Assembly: GCF_031844705.1 (NCBI RefSeq) | Contig: NZ_CP134609.1 | Location: 4,030,001-4,094,000 of the forward strand | From: Streptomyces sp. ITFR-16 | Lineage (GTDB): Bacteria > Actinomycetota > Actinomycetes > Streptomycetales > Streptomycetaceae | Direction of reading: 5' to 3' | Length of the DNA: 64,000 nt | Part shown: positions 26,507 to 34,788 of the stretch, piece by piece | How the letters are laid out: each line of letters begins with the position of its first letter | How positions within the stretch are numbered: the first letter of the stretch is position 1 | Notes under the pieces: model-generated | Databases searched by the model: none | What the model saw: only the letters and a program-made list of their open reading frames with translations | What the model was told of the DNA's origin: nothing | Translations under genes and position numbers: made by a program

Positions 26507-27775
26507 ATGCCCGTCGTGCGTGACCTGCGCGTACTCCTGCGCCTTCGGAACTTCCGCCGCCTGCTGGCCGTGCGGATCCTGTCCCAGTCGGCCGACGGCG
26601 TCTATCAGGTGGCCCTCGCCGCCCATGTCGTCTTCTCCCCGGAGAAACAGGCATCCGCAGGCGCCATCGCCTCCGCGATGGCCGTGCTGCTGCTGCCCTA
26701 CTCGCTCATCGGCCCGTTCGCCGGGGTGCTGCTGGACCGCTGGCCGCGCCGCCAGGTCTTCCTCTACGGCAACCTGCTGCGTTCCGCGCTCGCCTGCTGC
26801 ACCGCGCTCCTGATCATCGGCTCCGCTCCCGACTGGCTCTTCTACGCCTCGGCCCTCTGCGTCACCGCCGTGAACCGCTTCGTCCTGGCCGGCCTGTCCG
26901 CCGTGCTGCCGCGCGTCGTCGACCGGGAGCGGCTGGTGCTGGCGAACTCCCTGTCCCCGACCGCCGGCACGCTCGCCGCGACGGCGGGCGGCGGACTCGC
27001 CTTCGTCGTACGGATCCTGCTGGCGGACTCCGATGCCGCCGTGGTCCTCCTGGGCGCCGCGCTCTACCTGGCCTCGGCGGTGGCGTCCCTGAGCCTCGCC
27101 TCCGCACTCCTCGGGCCCGACCCGGACGGCGAGCGCCTTCCTCTGGGCAAGGCGCTCGCGGCCACTGCGGGCGGGCTCATGGAAGGACTGCGCCATCTGG
27201 CGGAGCGCCGGACCGCCTCCCGGGCGCTGGCAGCGATGACGGTCCTGCGCTTCTGTTACGGGGCGCTGACCGTCATGGTCCTGATGCTCTGCCGGTACGC
27301 CTGGACGGACAGCGAGTCCGACGGGCTGGCCCTGCTGGGGCTGGCGGTGGGGGTGTCCGGTGCGGGCTTCTTCGCCGCGGCCGTCCTGACCCCATGGGCC
27401 GCACAACGGCTCGGCCGGTTCCGCTGGATGGTGGTGTGCGCCGGGACCGCCGCGGTTCTCGTACCGGCGCTGGGGCTCTGGTTCGCTCCCACCCCGATGC
27501 TCGTCGCGGCATTCGTGCTCGGCCTGGTCACCCAGGGAGCGAAGATCGCCACGGACACGGTGGTGCAGATGTCGGTCGACGACTCCTTCCGGGGCAGGGC
27601 CTTCTCGCTCTACGACGTGCTGTTCAACGTCGCCTTCGTGGCCGCCGCAGCAGCAGCCGCTCTGCTCCTGCCTTCTGACGGAAAGTCGGCCGCTCTCGTG
27701 ACCGGAGTGGCCGTGCTGTACGCGGCCGTTGCCGTGACCTTGGCCCATTGGAATCGACGCGGCGAAGTCCTATAG
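26507..27775 (+). CDS. MFS transporter
   Basis: A 422-residue protein with about 12 helices. The opening FRRLLAVRILSQSADGVYQVALAAHVVF, LIGPFAGVLLDRWPRRQV (motif A-like) and FRGRAFSLYDVLFNVAFV are typical of the MFS_3/EntS-like exporters of actinobacteria. ATG at 26507 is chosen because the longer frame from 26450 would start within the ino1 terminator stem. Substrate unknown. Confidence 0.85.
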   Translation: MPVVRDLRVLLRLRNFRRLLAVRILSQSADGVYQVALAAHVVFSPEKQASAGAIASAMAVLLLPYSLIGPFAGVLLDRWPRRQVFLYGNLLRSALACCTALLIIGSAPDWLFYASALCVTAVNRFVLAGLSAVLPRVVDRERLVLANSLSPTAGTLAATAGGGLAFVVRILLADSDAAVVLLGAALYLASAVASLSLASALLGPDPDGERLPLGKALAATAGGLMEGLRHLAERRTASRALAAMTVLRFCYGALTVMVLMLCRYAWTDSESDGLALLGLAVGVSGAGFFAAAVLTPWAAQRLGRFRWMVVCAGTAAVLVPALGLWFAPTPMLVAAFVLGLVTQGAKIATDTVVQMSVDDSFRGRAFSLYDVLFNVAFVAAAAAAALLLPSDGKSAALVTGVAVLYAAVAVTLAHWNRRGEVL

Positions 27776-27823
27776 CGTGCCCGCGTCAAAGACAGACGTC
27801 GCACGATCCACGGGGGCATTCGC

Positions 27824-28369
27824 ATGACCTATCCGCCGCAACAAGGCGCCGGCCCGTACGGGCAGCAGCCTCAGCCCTACCCGCCCCAGCAGCAGCCGGG
27901 GTACGGCTACCCGCAGCAGCAGCCCTACCCTCCGCACCAGGGACAGCAGCCTTACGGTGGCCAGCCCGGCGGTCCGCCGCAGGGGATGCCGCCTCAGGGC
28001 CCGCCGCAGAACATGTCCGGTGGCAAGAAGGCCTTCCTCGCCACGCGCAACATCATCCTCATCGTGGTGGCGCTCGCCGTGCTCGTCGGCCTGAAGTTCG
28101 GCTGGGACAAGATATTCGAGTCCGATGCCAAGGCAGCGTCGGTCGGGGACTGCCTGGAGAACAAGGGGACCAACTTCAAGCCGGAGATGAAGTCCGCGGA
28201 CTGCGGTTCGTCCGCCGCCGAGTTCAAGGTCGCCGAGGTGCACGACAACACGTCCAACACGGATCTCTGCGACGCGGAGAAGTACATCGCCTATATGGAG
28301 ACCTCGGGCAGTCGTAAGAGCCGGAGCAGCGTGGTGCTCTGCCTGACGCCGGTCAAGCCGGGTAGCTGA
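27824..28369 (+). CDS. Pro/Gln-rich single-pass membrane protein (LppU-like)
   Basis: A 181-residue protein. The first 65 residues are a disordered Pro/Gln/Tyr/Gly tail (repeated PPQQQPGYGYPQQQPYPP), followed by one transmembrane helix (about 73-90, IILIVVALAVLVGLKFG) and a small outer domain of about 85 residues with four cysteines (GDCLENKG, SADCGSS, DLCDAEK, VVLCLTP), likely two disulphides. Similar proteins are often annotated LppU/septum-related in actinobacteria. Function unknown. It ends in the parS/terminator block shared with cca. Confidence 0.75.
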   Translation: MTYPPQQGAGPYGQQPQPYPPQQQPGYGYPQQQPYPPHQGQQPYGGQPGGPPQGMPPQGPPQNMSGGKKAFLATRNIILIVVALAVLVGLKFGWDKIFESDAKAASVGDCLENKGTNFKPEMKSADCGSSAAEFKVAEVHDNTSNTDLCDAEKYIAYMETSGSRKSRSSVVLCLTPVKPGS

Positions 28370-28399
28370 TCACTGCATCACCTGGCCTGCCAGGACAGA

Positions 28400-28437
28400 A
28401 CCGAGGGCGCTGTTTCACGTGAAACAGCGCCCTCGGT
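28400..28437. other. parS: parS site 3 at the centre of a 38-bp perfect palindrome
   Basis: GTTTCACGTGAAAC at 28412-28425 with perfect symmetry out to 28400 and 28437, between convergent genes. It doubles as a terminator-like stem for the LppU-like gene. Confidence 0.92.
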
Positions 28438-28445
28438 GTTGAGCG

Positions 28446-28479
28446 CGCCGGTCATGTTTCACGTGAAACATGACCGGCG
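28446..28479. other. parS: parS site 4 at the centre of a 34-bp perfect palindrome
   Basis: GTTTCACGTGAAAC at 28456-28469, symmetrical from 28446 to 28479, centred 44 bp from site 3 and 31 bp from the cca stop. The two adjacent palindromes form a double parS. Confidence 0.92.
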
Positions 28480-28510
28480 ACTCCCCCGGCCGGCCTGAGG
28501 CCGACGGGTA

Positions 28511-29953
28511 TCAGTCCTGCGTTTCCCACCACTTCCTGAGCTCCCCAACGGCCGCGTCGTGTTCCATCGGCCCATTCTCCAGGCGGAGTTCGAGCAGGAA
28601 TGCGTACGCCTTGCCGATGACGGGCCCCGGTCCGACGCCCAGGATCTTCATGATCGCGTTCCCGTCCAGGTCCGGCCGGATCGCGTCCAACTCCTCCTGG
28701 TCCTTCAGCTGGGCGATCCGCTCCTCCAGCGCGTCATAGGTCCGCGAGAGGGCGGCGGCCTTGCGCTTGTTCCGGGTGGTGCAGTCCGAGCGGGTCAGCT
28801 TGTGCAGGCGCTCCAGGAGAGGCCCGGCGTCCCGCACATAGCGACGCACGGCGGAGTCGGTCCACTCGCCGTCGCCGTACCCGTGGAAGCGCAGATGCAG
28901 CTCCACCAGCTTCGCGACGTCCTTGACCATGTCGTTGGAGTACTTGAGCTCGGTCATGCGCTTCTTGACCATCTTGGCGCCCACCACCTCGTGGTGGTGG
29001 AAGGAGACCCGCCCGTCCTTCTCGAACCGCCGGGTCCGGGGCTTGCCGATGTCATGGAGGAGCGCGGCAAGGCGCAGCACGAGGTCCGGGCCGTCCTCCT
29101 CCAGGTCGATCGCCTGCTCCAGGACGGTCAGCGAGTGCTCGTAGACATCCTTGTGCCGGTGATGCTCGTCACTTTCCAGCCGGAGGGCGGGCAGCTCCGG
29201 AAGGACCTGCTGAGCCAGACCCGTGTCGACGAGGAGTGCCAGGCCCTTCCGCGGGTGCGAGGAGAGGAGAAGCTTGTTGAGCTCCTCCCGGACCCTCTCG
29301 GCGGAGACGATCTCGATCCGGCCCGCCATCTCCGTCATGGCCGCGACGACATCGGGAGCGACCTCGAAGTCGAGCTGCGCGGCGAATCGCGCGGCGCGCA
29401 GCATGCGCAGAGGGTCGTCGGAGAACGAGGCCTCGGCCGTTCCGGGGGTACGCAGCACCCGCTCCGCCAGGTCCTCGAGACCGCCGTACGGGTCGATGAA
29501 GTCCTTCTCCGGCAGCGCGACGGCCATGGCGTTGACGGTGAAATCGCGGCGGACGAGGTCGTCCTCGATGCACTCGCCGTAGGAAACCTCGGGCTTGCGC
29601 GAGGTCCTGTCGTACGCCTCGGACCGATATGTGGTGACTTCGATCTGGTAGCCGTTCTTCTGCACGCCCACCGTGCCGAAGGCGATCCCGACCTCCCACA
29701 CGGAGTCGGCCCAGGGCCTGACGATCTTCAGCACGTCCTCGGGACGGGCGTCGGTCGTGAAGTCCAGGTCGTTCCCAAGCCTGCCGAGGAGTGCGTCCCG
29801 GACCGATCCGCCGACGAGGGCCAGACTGAATCCAGCATCCTTGAATCGGCGGGCGAGATCGTCGGCGACCGGGGACACCCGCAGCAGTTCGCTGACTGCG
29901 CGGAGCTGCACCTGGGTCAGGGCGCTGGGGTTGTCTTCATTGGCGTTCGGCAC
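28511..29953 (-). CDS. cca: CCA-adding tRNA nucleotidyltransferase
   Basis: Adds or repairs the 3' CCA of tRNAs; the window's tRNA-Ile does not encode CCA, so such an enzyme is needed. The 480-residue protein has the class II nucleotidyltransferase head (LVGGSVRDALLGRLGNDLDFTT, catalytic DLD), the RRDFTVNAMA and DPLRMLRAARFAAQL blocks, and a C-terminal HD domain (LLHDIGKPRTR, FHHHEVVGA), as in actinobacterial Cca proteins. It starts with GTG at 29953; no strong ribosome site was seen. Confidence 0.93.
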   Translation of the reverse strand: MPNANEDNPSALTQVQLRAVSELLRVSPVADDLARRFKDAGFSLALVGGSVRDALLGRLGNDLDFTTDARPEDVLKIVRPWADSVWEVGIAFGTVGVQKNGYQIEVTTYRSEAYDRTSRKPEVSYGECIEDDLVRRDFTVNAMAVALPEKDFIDPYGGLEDLAERVLRTPGTAEASFSDDPLRMLRAARFAAQLDFEVAPDVVAAMTEMAGRIEIVSAERVREELNKLLLSSHPRKGLALLVDTGLAQQVLPELPALRLESDEHHRHKDVYEHSLTVLEQAIDLEEDGPDLVLRLAALLHDIGKPRTRRFEKDGRVSFHHHEVVGAKMVKKRMTELKYSNDMVKDVAKLVELHLRFHGYGDGEWTDSAVRRYVRDAGPLLERLHKLTRSDCTTRNKRKAAALSRTYDALEERIAQLKDQEELDAIRPDLDGNAIMKILGVGPGPVIGKAYAFLLELRLENGPMEHDAAVGELRKWWETQD

Positions 29954-30134
29954 AACAGAAAAGGGTACGTGCCCGGACCGGTCCGGGCGTCATGGTTTCC
30001 TGCTGCCCTGCGAGACTCTCCCGATCATGCGGCGCACACCCCGGCACTTGGGCCCGGCGCACATCGTTACCATGCGGGGACGCAGCAACGGACAACGATC
30101 GACAGCAGCTGACGATGACGAGGGACGGGTACGC

Positions 30135-32444
30135 GTGGCCGAGGCGGCAGACATCCAGGGGATGAGTCCCTCTCCTGCCCGCCGGTGGCTGCGGCGCACA
30201 GCCGCCGTGCTGGCCGGGGCTCCGCTCGTCGCCGCTCTGCTGGCCGGGGCGACCGCCCCGCAGGCGCAGGCCGGCGAGACGGGCAAGGCCCCGACGAAGG
30301 CCCCCACGGGGTCCAGCACCGTCTCGGTGTCCCTGGACACCCTGACGCCGAGCGCCCCTGTGAAAGGGGACACGCTCACCGTCTCCGGCACGCTGACCAA
30401 CCGGAGCAAGGAGACCGTCACCGACGGGCAGGTCGATCTGCGCGTGGGCCCGCGGCTCTTCGGCCGGACCTCGATCGACGCGGCCGCTCGGCGGACCGGC
30501 TATCTGCCCGGGACCGATCCCTACCCGATCGGCGGCAAGTACACGGTCAAGGTCCCCAAGCTCGCGGCGGGGATCAGCCAGGACTTCACGCTGTCGGTCC
30601 CCGTCGGCAAGCTGGGCCTCGGCGACGACGGGGTCTACCAGCTGGGCGTCTCGCTGTCGGGACGCACGCCGCACACCTCGTACGACCAGGTCCTCGGAAT
30701 CAAGCGGACCTTCCTCCCCTGGCAGAGCGAGGACAGCGAGTCCAAGGCCGGGATCAGCTACCTCTGGCCGCTGATCGCGCCGGCGCACCTCACCGCGGAG
30801 ACCGGCTCCGACGAGGAGCAGACCCCGGTGTTCGCCGACGACGACCTGGCGGCGGAGATCGCCCCCGGCGGCCGCCTCGAACAGATGGTGTCGCTGGGCA
30901 GCCAGCTCCCCGTGACCTGGGTCGTCGACCCGGATCTGCTCGCCAGCGTCGACGCGATGACCGGGAGCTACCGGGTCAGGTCCGGCGACACCACGGTCGC
31001 GGGCACCAACCAGGCCGTGGCCAAGAAGTGGCTCACCTCGCTGGAAGCGGCGGTGACCAAGGGCAAGATCGTGGCCCTGCCCTTCGGTGATCCCGATCTG
31101 GCATCGATCGCCCACCGCGGCAAGAACGTCTCGGGCACCCTCAGTCATCTCCAGACCGCCAGTGAGGTCGCGGGGATGACGGTGGAGACCATCCTGCACC
31201 TGAAGCCGTCGACCGACTTCGCCTGGCCGGTCGACGGTGCGATCGACCCGTCCATCGTGGATGTCGCCACCTCGGCCGGCGCCCACCATGTGATCGCCCG
31301 CAGCGACAGCCTCCAGGAGACCGGTGGCCTGCTCTACACGCCCGGTGCCGCCCGCCCGATCGGCGGCGGCACCACGGCGGTGGTCTCGGACGCCAGGCTC
31401 TCCACGGCCTTCCAGGGCGACATGGACAAGGCGGGGGACTCCACGCTCGCCGTACAGAAGTTCCTCGCTCTCACCCTCGCTCTGACCGAGCAGGACACGG
31501 ACAAGGACCGGACCGTCGTCGTCGCGCCACAGCGCATGCCGACGGTCGCCCAGGCCCAGTCGATGGCCCGCGCCCTGCACGCGCTGGACGACGACCGCTG
31601 GACGCAGTCCAAGGGGCTGATCCAGGCGGCCGCCGCCAAGCCCGACGCGGACGCGACTACCCAGGTGCCCCGGGCCTCCCAGTACCCGAAGCGGCTGCGC
31701 AGCCAGGAGCTGCCCACGCAGGCCTTCCAGGACATCAAGGCCATCCAGGGGTCCCTGAACAACTTCCAGGTCATCCTGACCCACCCCGAGCGGGTGGTGA
31801 CCCCCTTCGGCAACGCGGTCAACCGGTCCATGTCCACCTCGTGGCGGGGCAGGCCGCTGGAGGCCCAGCAGTACCGGGACTCGGTGCGCACCTATCTGCA
31901 GGGGCTCATCAACGAGGTCCAGCTGATCTCGAAGTCGGATGTCACGCTGTCCGGCCGCAGCGCCACGATCCCCGTCACGGTGCAGAACAGACTGCTCCAG
32001 GACGTCGATCATCTGGTGCTCCGGCTGAAGTCGGAGAACGCGACCCGGCTCAAGCTGAACGACGGCGGCGGGGTGGCGGAACAGCCGATCCGGATCGGCG
32101 CCGGACACAGCCAGTCGGTGAAGTTCGACGCGGCGGCCAACATCAACGGCCAGGTCCAGATGACCGCACAGCTCTACACGGAGGACGGAACTCCGTACGG
32201 TGCGGAGATGGCCTTCACCGTGAAGGTGTCGGAGCTCACCCCGACCGTGCTCCTCGTGATCGCCGGCGGTCTGCTGCTGCTGGTGCTCGCCGGCATCAGG
32301 ATGTATGTACATCGCAAGCGCGCCAACGCGGGCGGCGCGACGGGCGACGACGGCGGTGAACCCGAGCAGCCGAGTGACCCGACGCCGGACACCGGTCCCG
32401 GAAGCACGGAGCCGTCGGGCACGGGTGAGAAAGTGGACCGTTGA
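30135..32444 (+). CDS. large secreted/membrane-anchored protein (DUF6049-type)
   Basis: From the GTG at 30135 the protein is 769 residues. An N-terminal signal segment (RRTAAVLAGAPLVAALLAGATAPQAQA, about 19-45) leads to a long extracytoplasmic region, and a C-terminal helix (LLVIAGGLLLLVLAGIRMYV) with a short Arg/Lys-rich cytoplasmic tail anchors it. It resembles the DUF6049 proteins found next to murJ in Streptomyces and relatives. An ATG at 30162 is an alternative start. Function unknown, but conserved linkage to murJ points to the cell wall. It ends 49 bp before murJ. Confidence 0.8.
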   Translation: MAEAADIQGMSPSPARRWLRRTAAVLAGAPLVAALLAGATAPQAQAGETGKAPTKAPTGSSTVSVSLDTLTPSAPVKGDTLTVSGTLTNRSKETVTDGQVDLRVGPRLFGRTSIDAAARRTGYLPGTDPYPIGGKYTVKVPKLAAGISQDFTLSVPVGKLGLGDDGVYQLGVSLSGRTPHTSYDQVLGIKRTFLPWQSEDSESKAGISYLWPLIAPAHLTAETGSDEEQTPVFADDDLAAEIAPGGRLEQMVSLGSQLPVTWVVDPDLLASVDAMTGSYRVRSGDTTVAGTNQAVAKKWLTSLEAAVTKGKIVALPFGDPDLASIAHRGKNVSGTLSHLQTASEVAGMTVETILHLKPSTDFAWPVDGAIDPSIVDVATSAGAHHVIARSDSLQETGGLLYTPGAARPIGGGTTAVVSDARLSTAFQGDMDKAGDSTLAVQKFLALTLALTEQDTDKDRTVVVAPQRMPTVAQAQSMARALHALDDDRWTQSKGLIQAAAAKPDADATTQVPRASQYPKRLRSQELPTQAFQDIKAIQGSLNNFQVILTHPERVVTPFGNAVNRSMSTSWRGRPLEAQQYRDSVRTYLQGLINEVQLISKSDVTLSGRSATIPVTVQNRLLQDVDHLVLRLKSENATRLKLNDGGGVAEQPIRIGAGHSQSVKFDAAANINGQVQMTAQLYTEDGTPYGAEMAFTVKVSELTPTVLLVIAGGLLLLVLAGIRMYVHRKRANAGGATGDDGGEPEQPSDPTPDTGPGSTEPSGTGEKVDR

Positions 32445-32493
32445 GCGATGTCTGTCGTGGCCGGTCGGCCGGGGACGATGAGGTGGGGTTTCG

Positions 32494-34656
32494 ATGAACG
32501 CGCCGTACGACGGTGACCGCGGTCAGGGTACGGGCGGGGCAGGTTCCTCCGGAGGGCCTCCGGTGCCTCCTCCGGGGCAGGAACCGGCACCGGACCCGTA
32601 TCTGCAGTCGGCCTACGACTACGACCCCTACCGCTCGCAGGACCTCTCCGCCCAGGACCCGGTGAGCGAGGCGCTGTACGACCGCGCCGCGCACCCGCCG
32701 CCGCCCCCCGGCACCTACCAGCAGCCGCAGCCGCTCTACCAGCAGCCGCCGGCCGCGCCCTACGCCCCCGACCCCCGGATCTGGGCGCAGACCCCACCGC
32801 CCGAGCCGGACGGCCCCTCGCGCCACCTCCCGTACGGGGACGACGCGGCGACCACCCAGTTCGTCGGCGTGGACGCGCTCGTCACCCAGGCGTCGGTGAA
32901 CCGCGAGGAGCCCGACGCGTTCGCCCATCTCTTCCGGGACCAGGAGGGGCCTGCCGGGCCTGCGGGATCGCCGACCCCGGCCGAGCCAGAGCCCGCTCCC
33001 GTGCCCGCACCTCCGAAGTCCGGCGGCGGCCGGGCCTCCGGTCTGCTGAAGTCCAGCGCCGTCATGGCCGCCGGCACGCTCGTCTCCCGGCTGACCGGCT
33101 TCGTACGCAGCCTGGTGATCACCGCGGCGCTCGGTGCGGCCCTGCTCGGTGACAGCTTCACCATCGCCTACACCCTGCCGACGATGATCTACATCCTCAC
33201 CGTGGGCGGCGGCCTCAACTCGGTGTTCGTCCCCCAGCTCGTCCGTTCCATGAAGGACGACGAGGACGGCGGCGAGGCCTATGCGAACCGGCTGCTGACC
33301 CTGGTGATGGTCGCCCTCGGGGTGATCGTCGGCCTCGCCGTCTTCGCGGCACCCTGGCTCATCCGTCTGATGTCGTCGACGATCGCGAACGATCCGGCGG
33401 CCAACAACGTGGCCACCACGTTCGCCCGGTACTGCCTGCCCACCATCTTCTTCATGGGTGTGCACGTCGTGATGGGCCAGATCCTCAACGCCCGCGGGAA
33501 GTTCGGCGCGATGATGTGGACCCCGGTCCTCAACAACATCGTCATGATCTTCACCTTCGGCATGTTCATCTGGGTCTACGGCACCTCGCACGAGTCCCAC
33601 ATGGGCGTCCAGACGATCCCGCCGGAGGGCGTGCGGCTGCTGGGCATCGGCACCCTCCTCGGGCTGATCGTCCAGGCGCTGGCGATGATCCCCTACCTGC
33701 GCGAGGCAGGTTTCCGGTTCCGCCCGCGGTTCGACTGGAAGGGCCACGGGCTCGGCAAGACGGTCAAGCTGGCCAAGTGGACGGTGCTGTTCGTCTTCGC
33801 CAACCAGGCCGGTGTGCTGGTCGTCACCCAGCTCGCGACCTCGGCCGGCAAGGAGTCCGGGCAGAACGGGGCGGGCTTCCTCGCCTACTCGAACGCGCAG
33901 CTGATCTGGGGCATGCCGCAGGCGATCATCACCGTCTCCGTGATGGCCGCCCTGCTGCCCCGCATCTCCCGTGCCGCCCACGACGACGACCCCGGTGCGG
34001 TCCGCGACGACATCTCGCAGGGGCTGCGCAACTCCGCGGTGGCCATCGTGCCGGTCGCCTTCGCGTTCCTCGCGCTCGGCGTTCCGATGTGCACCCTGCT
34101 CTACGCGTCCAGCGGCCCCGAGGCCGCCCGGTCCATGGGCTTCATCCTGATGGCCTTCGGCCTCGGCCTGATCCCCTACTCCGTGCAGTACGTGGTGCTG
34201 CGAGGGTTCTACGCGTACGAGGACACCCGCACCCCCTTCTACAACACGGTCATCGTCGCCCTCGTCAACGCGGCGGCCTCGGCCCTCTGCTACGTCGTGC
34301 TGCCCTCCCGCTGGGCCGTGGTCGGCATGGCGGCCTCCTACGGCCTCGCCTACGCCGTCGGGGTCGGGATCGCCTGGCGCCGGCTGCGCAACCGCCTGGG
34401 CGGCGATCTGGACGGCGCCCACGTCCTGCGCACCTACGCCCGGCTGTGCCTCGCCGCCATCCCGGCGGCCGTGATCGGCGGCGGCATCGGATTCGCCCTG
34501 CTCCACGCGCTCGGCGACGGCGCCTCGGGCTCGCTCCTCGCGCTGATCGCGGGTGGGATCGTGCTGCTGGGAGTCTTCGTCGTCGCGGCCAAGCGGATGC
34601 GGATCGAAGAGATCAACGGCATGGTCGGCATGATCCGGGGACGGCTCGGCCGCTGA
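32494..34656 (+). CDS. murJ: lipid II flippase MurJ
   Basis: A 720-residue membrane protein of the MviN/MurJ family, which moves lipid II across the membrane for peptidoglycan synthesis. A Pro/Tyr-rich cytoplasmic extension of about 180 residues (PPPGTYQQPQPLYQQPP) precedes a core with about 14 helices, beginning KSSAVMAAGTLVSRLTGFVRS and containing AYTLPTMIYILTVGGGLNSVFVPQLVR and DTRTPFYNTVIVALVN. The transported Arg-rich pocket residues near helix 1 (SRLTGFVR) are present. Directly downstream is a pseudokinase gene; in mycobacteria the two are fused in one protein. Confidence 0.93.
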   Translation: MNAPYDGDRGQGTGGAGSSGGPPVPPPGQEPAPDPYLQSAYDYDPYRSQDLSAQDPVSEALYDRAAHPPPPPGTYQQPQPLYQQPPAAPYAPDPRIWAQTPPPEPDGPSRHLPYGDDAATTQFVGVDALVTQASVNREEPDAFAHLFRDQEGPAGPAGSPTPAEPEPAPVPAPPKSGGGRASGLLKSSAVMAAGTLVSRLTGFVRSLVITAALGAALLGDSFTIAYTLPTMIYILTVGGGLNSVFVPQLVRSMKDDEDGGEAYANRLLTLVMVALGVIVGLAVFAAPWLIRLMSSTIANDPAANNVATTFARYCLPTIFFMGVHVVMGQILNARGKFGAMMWTPVLNNIVMIFTFGMFIWVYGTSHESHMGVQTIPPEGVRLLGIGTLLGLIVQALAMIPYLREAGFRFRPRFDWKGHGLGKTVKLAKWTVLFVFANQAGVLVVTQLATSAGKESGQNGAGFLAYSNAQLIWGMPQAIITVSVMAALLPRISRAAHDDDPGAVRDDISQGLRNSAVAIVPVAFAFLALGVPMCTLLYASSGPEAARSMGFILMAFGLGLIPYSVQYVVLRGFYAYEDTRTPFYNTVIVALVNAAASALCYVVLPSRWAVVGMAASYGLAYAVGVGIAWRRLRNRLGGDLDGAHVLRTYARLCLAAIPAAVIGGGIGFALLHALGDGASGSLLALIAGGIVLLGVFVVAAKRMRIEEINGMVGMIRGRLGR

Positions 34657-34788
34657 GGAACGCCGGCCCGCACAACCATCGCCTGCCTCCGCGTGTCGTG
34701 CATAGCGCCGGAGTGTGGGCACAATTGGCGTGACTGTGCAGAGCTGGCTGGCTGGCATCGCGCAACGGATGGGGAGGCAGGAACGACG

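Noticed and set aside
29937..32312. 791-residue minus-strand open frame opposite the DUF6049-type gene
   Set aside because: No start signal or domain. The plus strand has a signal peptide and a membrane anchor at sensible places.
32296..34758. 820-residue minus-strand open frame opposite murJ
   Set aside because: Shadow of the murJ frame; composition His/Gly/Asp-rich, no motif.
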